Assembly (NCBI RefSeq): GCF_000149955.1
Contig: NC_030991.1
Coordinates: 413,295 to 477,294, forward strand
DNA: 64,000 bases
DNA from: Fusarium oxysporum f. sp. lycopersici 4287
Taxonomy: Eukaryota; Ascomycota; Sordariomycetes; Hypocreales; Nectriaceae
Reading direction: 5' to 3'
Under the pieces are notes generated by a model. It saw only the letters and a program-made list of their open reading frames with translations, did not search any database and had not been told where the DNA came from. The translations under genes were made by a program, and so were the position numbers. Positions 32,549 to 41,915 of the stretch are shown here, one piece after another (position 1 is the stretch's first letter; every line of letters begins with the position of its first letter).

Positions 32549-33192
32549 GTCCGGCTGGGAAATAGTTTCTGGATATAGCCGATTAGGACAAGTCTCGAAG
32601 GTCACTGGGTATAAAAACCATTCGTTATTTCTACGGCCTTAGTTGCCCTCGGCATGGTGCATAGGGAGCAGTGTTGTTGGATTACGCAGGGATGCTGAGT
32701 GCAGTTGATAATTGATTGTTATTATTAACTCTTGCAGTCGAAGGACCTTTGAGGCCTTATATCTTCGACTGATTCATTCTAGGACTTGAGTCCTAGAGTC
32801 TTAGATGACAGTCCTACGATTTGAGTTTTAGGACGTCAAAGTTTAACTTTAATCTTGAACCTTAATCCTGAAGTTGAGGGGGAACCATCAATTCTTCCAA
32901 CAGCATGAAGGACTCATTGTACCATCATCACCACGTGGTGGTAGAGGGCTTGTTGTGGACGGTGAAATAAACGGCAGTGTTCATGTTGATTCGGATGATG
33001 ATCTAGATTAGAATTGAATAAATATTTACCTCAAAGCTTAGACATATCTGTCGTCATATCATCTCTGCTAAAGCTGCTAAAACTCCTAGACTGATATCAT
33101 CTCTGCTATCCTGCTAAGCCGATATCATATCAGGATCGTGTGTTATCATGATATCAGGATAATTTATCATATCGGATATGATATCAGGATAG
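32549..33192. other. Intergenic with GATATC palindrome cluster
   Basis: At about 32755-32880 there is a stretch with repeated CTTGAGTCCTAG-like words. From about 33040 to 33195, GATATCA/TGATATC palindromes and ATCATCTCTGCT duplications dominate. No gene was recognised. Confidence 0.35.
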
Positions 33193-33194
33193 GC
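33040..33194. repeat. Palindromic GATATC-rich repeat
   Basis: TGATATCATCTCTGCT occurs twice with variation, and TATCAGGATA-type inverted words occur at least four times on both strands. It truncates the FAD oxidoreductase exon at its right edge, and shares the GATATCATAT word with the repeat at 6418-6562. Confidence 0.5.
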
Positions 33195-33452
33195 AAGTCT
33201 GGACATGGCCACCCTAGAAACGCATCAGCAATCCCATATGCCTCCCAGGGAACAATGACTCACGAGTCTGTTTTGCTTCTCAACTACTACGACCTCTTTG
33301 CCGTAATCTTCTCGCAGCCTAACTGCAGCGTAAGCACCAGTTGCACCACCGCCGATGATGCAGACATCGACCTCAAGGGTTGTATCCTTGGGCGTCGCGA
33401 GAACTTGGCCTGCCAAGCAAGCAAAGAAGGGGAGAACACTGTACAGCTTCAT
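33193..33452 (-). pseudogene. N-terminal fragment of a secreted FAD oxidoreductase
   Basis: Exon 1 (ATG 33452) encodes a signal peptide (MKLYSVLPFFACLAGQVLA) and the FAD-binding Rossmann motif VDVCIIGGGATGAYAAVRL, ending VVVVEKQNRL. A 50-nt intron (GTGAGTC...TTTCTAG, about 33213-33263) joins it to GGHVQT, the expected continuation in flavin amine-oxidase-like enzymes. After six residues the coding sequence runs into the GATATC palindromic repeat and is lost. About 70 residues remain of an enzyme that normally exceeds 450, so this is a truncated relic. No remaining part was found in the window. Confidence 0.75.
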
Positions 33453-34186
33453 CTTGTCAGAAATTGAAAATGAATGATGGGTCCCATGAAAGGACGGAGA
33501 GGGAGTGTCTTAAGTACGTGCAGCTGATGCGGAAGTTTACCTCCTTATGACACAGTCATTTACAAGGTTCCATTGCATGTCAGCACGAGATAGCGAATCA
33601 AGAGGTCGACCTGAATGACACAATGTCATATCTCATTTAAAAATTTCGGCACGAACGCACGGCTTACTACGTAGTACTGTCGATCAAAAAAGATTGTCAG
33701 GGCGCCTTGGGAACTACCGACGTAGCATCCAGGGACTTTCGGCCAGACAGAGTTTAATCAGCCTGTTCTCATGCCATGAATAAACGCACGAACACAGCCC
33801 GTATAATTTTATTTTAATACTTCTAAAAAGTATAAAGTATTGCAACGTCACCAATTCGTGGCGCCAAGTATTTGGGACCGTGTTTTCCCGCATCGCCGCA
33901 ACACCGTGGGCTTCGCCGCTTACCATGTCGTAAGACCACTTGAAGTGGTGAAGTGCCGTGGAGCAAGGGCCCCAATTAGCGTCAAAGTGGGTATTAGTAC
34001 GGAGCACGGCTGCACGGCTGTTCACCAGATGGACCTTTAACGTTGTACCGGATTAAGACAAGAGCCGCATGACAGGTCTTGATGATGGAATGGATTTTTG
34101 GATTATGATGTCATTTGTATCGAGGGTAGTCTTCTGACAAGCGTAAAATCTTATTATAGCAAACCATTCTTGATTATCTATGTGAA
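33453..34186. other. Intergenic, nothing recognised
   Basis: The promoter of the truncated FAD gene and the 3' side of the rhodopsin-domain gene lie here. No family-like frames were seen. Confidence 0.3.
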
Positions 34187-37100
34187 CTACTCGAGGCGAT
34201 AGAACCCATTATTTTCAACCTGTTTGACCTCCACCACCGTGTCGTTTCGCACATAGATACCTGGCGTGCCATTATCTCGACTAGAACCCGATTGTTCACT
34301 AGATATAATGGTATGCACTCCTTCACCATTTGGGACGTCTCTGGAATGATAGTTCAGACCATTCTCAAGATCAGCCAGTTGGTGCATCGAGCTTGTCTCA
34401 TCAGCTTGTCGGTCTTTGTTTGTCCTAACAAGCGTTGAAAGCTTGATAGCATTGCTTGGGCGGCTGATACGCTGGCTGCTTTTCCCATAAGAACTAAGGA
34501 AGCTGGCAGGGAGAATATGAACAAAGATTGGACGCAGAAGTGGGAAACATGCTGCGACAGCGGGTTAATATTCAATAAAGATGATATGTCAAGGGTAGCT
34601 GCTCACCAGAGACAATAGCAATGTTCACCTCAACAGAGCCAAGAATGCAAAACATGGCATAGTCGTGAGGCAACTGCATTGGGTTGTCGGGGAAATTGAC
34701 AAGCACAATTAGGACAAACATAGATGCAATGCAGACACTGTGCTGAAGGTCAGTTTAAATAGTTTATAGACGATTTAAGAGGGAGGACATGAGGAAATCT
34801 CACATTAAACCGAGAAGGAATAGAGCGGCGATGGCTGCCTTTTGGCCCGTCGGTAGGCGTAGTTTTACCACTTCAATAATAGGCAAGACCAGGATAAAGA
34901 TATCCATGATAAAATGTGTCGTGATGGTGCCCAGGAAGAACTGGCCACTGTTGATATTGCAGACCTTATCTGTGATAGTGTAGTCCCATAGGGACTGCAC
35001 GGGGACGCAACGAAATGTGAGCATGAATGTTCGAATGATAATCCAAATGACCACCATCACAATCATGACCATGATTGGGATGCGAATGGATGAAATTCGA
35101 AACAAGCGCCAATAGAGACATAAGATGGCGAGCTTAGAGAAAGCAATCGAAGAAGCATAGCAGAGGGAGTTGAAGTAGGACAGAAATCGTGACTGTTGCA
35201 GAATCGCCTCATGTTCGTCGGTGGGCATTGAGTCGGGAATATAGACTCCAAGATATGTATGTAGTGTCCCTATGTGAGTATCTCTTTGAGTGTCATAAGC
35301 CTACACTTCCGTACCGAGCCCCACATGACCCCCGCTTTGGCTGAGGTACATGGAGTGACTTGGAGGACCAAAGAAATCAACCCCACCCATTTCATCATAC
35401 ATTTCTTCTTCTTCATTCCCTACGGCCTCATGGCTTCTCAACAAGCCTCCGACCTAGCTGTCAACGCGTATGACGATAGCTGTATTGTTGTTGCTAACAG
35501 CCACCGTGAGCAGCCAGCTGATAATACCTGCCGACCAATCAAAGCTCCGGATCCCTCCCGCGGCTACCGTTTTCGGCCATTGAAGCTTCCAATTCGGGTC
35601 CCTAAGATCACAGCCTTGCCCCAGGAGCCGCTGTTGCTATTCCAGCAATTTGTACCTATTTCGCTAGTAGAAAGCTGGGCCTGTTACACGAATAGCTGGG
35701 CTAGCCACGTGCTTGAAGAGGCTCGCTGTGGCCGTCGTACATTGAAGCCACAGTCACGGCTATTCCAATGGAAATCAACCTCTGCTGCAGAAATCTATAT
35801 ATGGATTGCAATCTTCATTTATATGAGACTACACACAGATAAGCAGATCAAGGACTATTGGAAGGCTTCGCCCCTAGGGAAGCAACGCCCTCTTCATCCA
35901 ATTACAAAATGGATGACTTACACACGATTCCAGCTATTATCACGGAACCTTCGCCTTTTTGACCACACAACTATCGATAAGGAAGCTTCTATTGAGGATT
36001 ATAGCCGAACCTTTATCCGGGTTAGGTCCTGGTCTGACCATATACAGGAGGCGTCTTTAGACTCCTACTCACCAGGCACATCTATTGCTATAGATGAGTG
36101 TATGGTCCGCTTCCTAGGGAGAGACTTAGAGACAACAGCCGTACCTAACAAACCTATCCCTCGAGGCTTCAAAGCTTGGGTTGTGGCCCAAGAAGGCTAT
36201 TTCCTCCGGTGGTTTTGGCACCGGCCACATCGAAAATACGGGCCCGTAGGGGTCAGGCCTGCTTACCGGCGAAAATCACCACAGGTACGGAAACAGCGGC
36301 AAAGACGGGCAGTTAGGAAGTCAGAGAGAGCAGAGCATCTAAATCCTACCCAAGCTGTGGTTGTTGCCCTAGTAAAATTACTGCCAAAAGCCAGGTATCA
36401 CGTATTCCTAGATAACCTATTTTCCTCCCCTAACCTCTTCCGCCGGCTCCGTCAACTAGGGCACGGAGCCACAGGCACAGCCCGTCAGAACTGTGGCTTC
36501 CATGAACCCCTAGTCAAGCTGAAGAAGGTTGACAACACAGCAGCCGCTGACCTTGAGTTCAACTACCTTACGGCAGTCCCTACGAAGGATAACCTGGTCA
36601 GTTAGAAAGACAGGACCTCTATGATTTCCCTTACTAATTTATCTTTGGTTAGGTTAACCAGATCATTTGGAAAGACAACGCTCTTGTGTTATTTTTATCT
36701 ACGGTTTTCACAGGCGTTGAACGTGTTGACCGCAAGAGGAAGAGACCGACAACAGACCAACCGTCAGCACGGCCAATCAAGCGTTTTTTTGGTGCCGAGC
36801 CTGTGAAGGTTGTTTCTATCCCGTCAATTGCTACTATCTACAATGAACAGATGAATGCTGTGGACCAAGGTGACCAAAGGCGAGCCTATTGGAGCCCTGA
36901 CCGCCGTGTCCGTAGGGGCAGCTGGAAGGCCCTAGCTTGGGAGTCCCAAGTTGGGACTTCCTGCTAGAAATAGCCCTGATCAATAGCTTCATTTTACAGC
37001 TTAAAGGGCAGCCACAGTGGAAGCCTATAAAGTCACAATCTGACTGGCGGCAACACATTGTGGATAGCCTTTGCTAAGTATCAACCTGACAGTTAGTTAA

Positions 37101-37659
37101 GGCAGAGATTTCGTACTGGAGACGAATTTACGCCTATAACACTGCATAATTGGGTCCGAAATAAAAACCCCTTGCCTTGTAAAGCTTGTAAAGGAATACG
37201 GGTTGGAGAGGGTCAGCCGCAGCCCTTACAAGCTAATACAAATAATGGGAATAGGGGCAAAAGGGTTCAGCCACGGTACGGCTGTCAGGAGTGCAAAGTA
37301 CCCCTATGTAAATCCGGGAATTGTTGGGACTTCTATCACCGCATAAATTAGGTGGGGCTGAATGTACCTTTCATTTGATGTCCTCTGGTTGGCTAGACCC
37401 CCTGTCCGGTACGCAAGTGTAGGCTTATGACACTCAAAGAGATAAGTCGCCATCCAAAGGTTAGGCAGAATCACCAACATTCAACCATGATACCACAATA
37501 TCCAGTCGCGAAAAGAAATGCCAATACGCAGAAGTAATCATCGAACCACCAGCGTATCTTAGTCATGCGCCGGGCGCAGACACGAAGAATAAGAGACGTC
37601 AAAGCAGCGAGCCATGGGATTGCGACACCAGCCCAAATGTTAGGTTGGAGTCCGGCCAT
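34187..37659 (-). CDS. Rhodopsin-domain membrane protein, split by piggyBac-like insertion
   Basis: This is a second PTH11/rhodopsin-type membrane protein. The 5' exon (ATG 37659) encodes MAGLQPNIWAGVAIPWLAALTSLILRVCARR, then WWFDDYFCVLAFLFATGYCGIMVE. The rest is 2.2 kb away: TLHTYLGVYIPDSMPTDEHEAILQQSRFLSYFNSLCYASSIAFSKLAILCLYWRLF (about 35263-35100), further helices, then VEVNIAIVSACFPLLRPIF after an intron near 34560-34610, and a hydrophilic tail to 34187. Between them lies a complete piggyBac-like element (35279-37444). A donor GTTGGT near 37472 and an acceptor ACATAG near 35264 join the parts in frame. The insertion therefore sits within what was an intron of about 41 nt with CTAAC. The coding parts are otherwise undamaged. 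Confidence 0.75.
35279..37444 (+). mobile_element. piggyBac-like element inside a host intron
   Basis: The ends are inverted copies starting TATCTCTTTGAGTGTCATAA and extending 38 bp with one mismatch (position 31). The flanks share only AG/CT, not the TTAA of classical piggyBac. The element is 2166 bp and carries one transposase gene (35430-37351). Confidence 0.85.
35430..37351 (+). pseudogene. piggyBac-type (DDE_Tnp_1_7) transposase, C-terminus damaged
   Basis: This cut-and-paste transposase of the piggyBac family starts at MASQQASDLAV (ATG 35430) and is open to 36605. The catalytic Asp residues are in SIAIDECMVRFLGR and YHVFLDNLFSSPNLF. An intron (GTCAGT...TTGGTTAG, about 36598-36660) joins DNL to VNQIIWKDNALV. 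The third Asp is in MNAVDQGDQRRAYWS (about 36850). Damage follows. A 14-nt insertion between TGGGA words near 36940-36955 shifts the frame, a further shift occurs near 37070, and a TAG at about 37095 replaces a likely Gln codon (DS-stop-LRQRF). The cysteine-rich end domain is still readable (PCKACKGI, GCQECKVPLCKSGNCWDFYH) to the stop at 37351. The core looks intact but the end-binding domain is cut off. Confidence 0.85.
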
Positions 37660-39212
37660 GATTTGACTGTATGCTGCTGCAGCGCCGTTTCACAGAAACC
37701 ATGAAAAAGATGTCAAGTAACAGTCAAAAGCTTTGCAATAGCAAGAATGGGGGGAATCTCATACACGTAGGATAGGATCTGCATTTTGAATGGCAGCGAT
37801 GACGAGAGCTGAATCTGTCTGCATGAGAATGACTCGATTCAACCTGCCATGGGAGCTTTCCCCGGATACAATCATACCTGAAAGGAGCAGGCTTATCTTT
37901 ATCTCTTCTTAGCTCCAATAAACGACTGGACCGCTGAAGATTACTGCCAATTTGAGTTTCTGCTTGTTGGGGTAGTGGAGATGTTACTGGCTGCAGCGTC
38001 TGTTAGTGGCAAGCCTCGTTTAGGTTATGACAGTTATCTGTTCGACAAGTTATCTGGAAACATGCTTCACTACTTGATGATAAAACGCTGAAGAAAGCCT
38101 TGACCAGGCAATTTCCACCTTTTCGAAAAGGGGCTTTTTTGGCCCTTATCTGGTCTTGACTCGCTGTCAAACATGATGACTTGGAAAGTCTCTTCCCAGC
38201 CACAGCTGAATCTGCCTTAATTCCGCTTCAAGAGGTCTTGGCATTTATCACGCATTTTCCAAGACTGGCCATTTCCAAAATGCAGAATTTACTCGGTGCC
38301 GACATCACTAGCATCCTTTTGACAGTTTCCCTCGCTTAATTCTTCCAACGTCTGTCCTCTGCGCATTGACCATGGATCATGAGACCTTGGGTGGCGCTTG
38401 TACCTTTCTCCAAAGCTAAAAGCGTCTTATCGTCTGAGCTCTGAATATGAGTGCATCCCTGCCGAGTGCTTGCAGGGCGAAGCGAAAATCACCAATCTGA
38501 CCGTGCATTTTGTATGCGATACGGATACTCATTATGGTGACTTCATCCGTACTAAGTCTTCACAAGTCGAAGGCGACAATCTAATAACATGGACGGATAG
38601 TTAATGGCTCAAGACTAATCCAGGGTAAAATAAGCCTGCTTTTGGCCTCCAACACCAACCCAATCCGTCGCATTTATCAGTGCTGTCCCCTGAATCATCC
38701 GTGCAACACTGCGTAGGATTCAGGATTCAAAACAGCCACGAAATCCATTGACTATCCTGCCACGACAATGCAGGTCTGGTCCATGTTGTGCCACAAAACT
38801 CAGATCCTAAGTCTTCTATTTTAAAGTCTTGAAAAGGGAGACTAGCGATTTGCACTTGACTGGAAAGCTTCAGAAACTACATAACTCAAATCTAAGCTAT
38901 TATTTTACAGTCAATACCATAAGCGTAAATATTGGCAGAGTTGCGATGCAGTACTAAATAATAGCAAAATCTAATTAGAGTCAAGAGAGCACCATTCTCA
39001 TACTGTACAAACAGAGTTTGGGTTATGTCAAACAGCTAGTATCTTAAGTACCTTCTTTTATATGGAAATTATCGCTAGACTTTTGTATCTGTGTTAGGCA
39101 TCTTGCAGATTGTAGACTAACCATGAATGTTTCTGCCTGAGGCTGTCATCTGTGGCGTCCTGGTCTGAGCCAATCAATACCTGGCCGGCCCACAAGAGCA
39201 CAAAAAGGTGTA
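37660..39212. other. Intergenic, nothing recognised
   Basis: This is the promoter side of the split rhodopsin-domain gene, followed by more than a kilobase without coding features. Short open frames at 37724-38203 and 38398-38604 look random. Confidence 0.3.
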
Positions 39213-40310
39213 ACGTGTATGATAAGCAAGTGGGCCATCCAAGTAAGTGGGCCACTTCTTGTAACGTATATGATAAGCGAACGCAACAGCGCACTGTGCG
39301 GCTAAAAATAACTTACCCTATAGAAATCTAATTCTTAAATAAAGTAATTAAAAATCTAGAAAATTTAAATTTATCAATAGTATAACTATTTATACTTAAA
39401 TATATTTTTAATCGATTTTTTACTATTTTATTTTATATATTAAACCTTATTCTACAGTGTATATTACAGTGTAAATAAACTTTGAAGTTTATAGCTATAT
39501 AGAATTTTTTTAAAAATCTAAGAAAATTTATATAACGTGGTTGATAAGCGAATGCACCAAACAAGCGAGTGCACTAGCTTAACCTACACCTTAAAAGCTG
39601 ACTTTTAAAAGCTAATATAAAGTCTAAGCTAAGCCTAAAATAGTTAAGATTTTAAAGTTATATATTTAACTGTATAAAAAAGCTATGTAATTAATAAAAT
39701 AATTCTAACTAATTTATTATAGTAATAATATTAGAAAAAGCTTATTTACATATTTTACACTGTATAAATAAGCTTTACTATATAAAATAAAATAGCTAAA
39801 AATCTAGAAAAAATATTTTTATATATAAATAGCTATAAGTTATATAAGAATATTTTTTCTAGACTTTTAGCTATTTTATTTATAGTAGCTAGATACTATA
39901 GGGTAGGCTATTTTTAGCTGTACAGTGCAGTGGTGCACTCGCTTGTCTGGTGCATTCGCTTATCAACCACGTTAGCTTAATTTAAGACTTATATAGTTAT
40001 ATCATATTAAAATTTTAACCATTTTAGGGTTAAATTCAGCTTTTTATAAGCTTTTAAAAAACTAAGTATAAGGTGAAAAGTGGGTTGTTGCGTTCGCTTG
40101 TCCGTTGCGTTCTGTTGAACGGATCGCGTGCGCCTTGATGTCCTTAATTGTATGTGTATTGTCCCAACTCCATCCCCCGCCTTCCTCGGAGAGGGGTCTG
40201 CTTATTATGCTTTCCTGAATGAGTCTAGGGTTACCGACAGCTGACTATGAGGTCACATGATACCCCGTGCGGCCATCCTACTGTTCAACACGTTCGCTTA
40301 TCATGTACGT
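39213..40310. repeat. Nested AT-rich inverted-repeat elements (MITE-like)
   Basis: Two TIR elements lie one inside the other. The inner one (39535-39972) has 40-bp inverted ends with one mismatch (ACGTGGTTGATAAGCGAATG..., ending GAGTGCAC) flanked by TA. The outer one (39264-40310) has 20-bp ends ACGTATATGATAAGCGAACG with one mismatch, also flanked by TA. A third start-like copy (ACGTGTATGATAAGC) is at 39213. The arms inside the outer element (about 39586-39690 and 39985-40078) are themselves imperfect inverted copies. The interior is very AT-rich and non-coding. Confidence 0.85.
39535..39972. mobile_element. Inner 438-bp MITE with 40-bp TIRs
   Basis: Ends match over 40 bp except for A/G at position 26, with TA at 39533-39534 and 39973-39974. 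The second half of each TIR holds a GCGAGTGCAC word next to ACAAGCG, a variant of the GATAAGCG word. There is no open frame, so it needs a transposase made elsewhere. Confidence 0.85.
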
Positions 40311-40787
40311 TACAAATTGAAAATGCGCTAATGATGACAGGGGGGCAGACTCGTAGAGCAATTGCGAGGGCAAACTCATAGACATTTTCAGCAGTAAAAT
40401 CGACCATTGTAGCATATATTAAAAGGTAACGTTTGTGCGATATTACATAGCGATATTAAATTGATTTCAGGCAGAATTGCGCCGTCCCGGCCAGGTTGAA
40501 GTTTGTATGATTTTTTTGGATGTAGTTAAAATGAACAGGGGAGAGGGTTAAGTGTTACATAGCTTGGGTTTCAGACGCCAAATACTGTGCTCAAGGCCGG
40601 ATCTCAGTCTGAATACCTCACAAGACGAACTCACTGGAGTATATCGAATCGCTCCAAAATCTAAACATATAATCACAGAACTCCATTTCCATACATTTTG
40701 CCATAACTACTAAAGTCGCTCGGAGCTGATCTATTTACAGAATTGTAGAAATATCACCAATCCTCATTAGGCCGGTCAAAGATTATA
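40311..40787. other. 3' flank of DUF7703 gene
   Basis: This AT-rich sequence downstream of the leftward DUF7703 gene has no feature recognised. Confidence 0.3.
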
Positions 40788-41915
40788 CTAGAGCCCGCGA
40801 GTTGTGAGTTGGGCCTCAGAAGATGCCTTTGACTCGCCGTCATATGTCTGCGCTGCTCCAGTGATTGAGTCGGCCAATGACTTTCTACTCCCCATCTCAT
40901 CATCGTGTCTGCCTTCTCGGTGCAGGGTAATCTCAGTCGTCATCATTACCCCATTACCATTTTGAATCGGTGACATCTGTGCTCCATCATCAGCGCCCTC
41001 GCTACCTGCCATGGCATATGCTCGATATGAGGTACTAGCAGTCTTGCTATATCTCTCGTCGTTGAAGGTTTCTAGTGGAATGGTGTTGTGGTTGGCAGTG
41101 GTGCGGCTTCGACTCCGACCAGAGCTAGCATCCTTGCTTCCGGTTGTCATTTCGACAAGACTATTCAGGATAGCGAACTCCAATTTCAGCTTTGTGCTAT
41201 AAACAAAGGATTTATACGAGGTCTGAATCTCATATTGGTTCGCATATTCAAGAGCCAGGATGGTGATATCGAGGATGATAATGAGAATGTTAACAAGGAT
41301 AACGTGCTGCATTAACCGGCGGCTTGACCTCTTATTTCCCCTAGACTGTCCGAATCTCATGAGCTTGACCGTTTCGACGATATAAAAACCCGACAAGATA
41401 GTTTCTTGGAGGAAAAAGATAGTGACTTGGATCTTTTCCATGATCGAGTAGGGCTTCTTCCACATTTCGGGATTGCTAGAGAAAGAACCGTAGACCATAG
41501 GGATAATAGCGCCGTGGCAGATAATTGCGTCGGTGGTAATCATCCCTAGGATAAGGCGAAGACGTGTCTGGTTCCGGAGCACTAAATGCAGCCGTGACCA
41601 TAGCACCATTGATTGACCGGTGACCATGCATACCCAGCCGGCGACAATCAATGTGCAAGCCAGGTAGCCCAATAACGGGGACCCGAAATATTTGATGAGA
41701 AAGCCCGCACAATACAGGGGAATGCCCCAAGTTGCGATAAGGACAGTCCAAAAGTATAACCCGGCGTAACGTTTGAACGTTCCCCAGATAAGGAAATTGA
41801 GCCCAATAGCATTATATAAGGAAATTGCGAGAAAGACGATAATGATGGTCAGGGTTGCGTGGGAGTCGCCGTCAGAACCGGAACCGAAGCCGCGAACATT
41901 CATCGCCATTGCCAT
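40788..41915 (-). CDS. DUF7703-type integral membrane protein
   Basis: This is a single-exon gene of 375 residues (ATG 41915) for a fungal multi-helix membrane protein of unknown role. About seven hydrophobic segments follow a short start: TLTIIIVFLAISLYNAIGLNF, GLYFWTVLIATWGIPLYCAGF, LACTLIVAGWVCMVTGQSMV, later HVILVNILIIILDITILALEY. The conserved family blocks are SLYN near the start, RLHLVLRNQTRLRLIL after helix 3, the QETILSGFYIVET segment and YSTKLKLEFAILNSL. The cytosolic tail of about 120 residues is Ser/Thr/Gly-rich and probably disordered. It has a divergent paralogue at 44619-45650. The gene is intact. Confidence 0.85.
   Translation of the reverse strand: MAMAMNVRGFGSGSDGDSHATLTIIIVFLAISLYNAIGLNFLIWGTFKRYAGLYFWTVLIATWGIPLYCAGFLIKYFGSPLLGYLACTLIVAGWVCMVTGQSMVLWSRLHLVLRNQTRLRLILGMITTDAIICHGAIIPMVYGSFSSNPEMWKKPYSIMEKIQVTIFFLQETILSGFYIVETVKLMRFGQSRGNKRSSRRLMQHVILVNILIIILDITILALEYANQYEIQTSYKSFVYSTKLKLEFAILNSLVEMTTGSKDASSGRSRSRTTANHNTIPLETFNDERYSKTASTSYRAYAMAGSEGADDGAQMSPIQNGNGVMMTTEITLHREGRHDDEMGSRKSLADSITGAAQTYDGESKASSEAQLTTRGL

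Noticed and set aside
33138..33467. 109-residue plus-strand frame
   Set aside because: It is antisense to the FAD enzyme exon and crosses the palindromic repeat.
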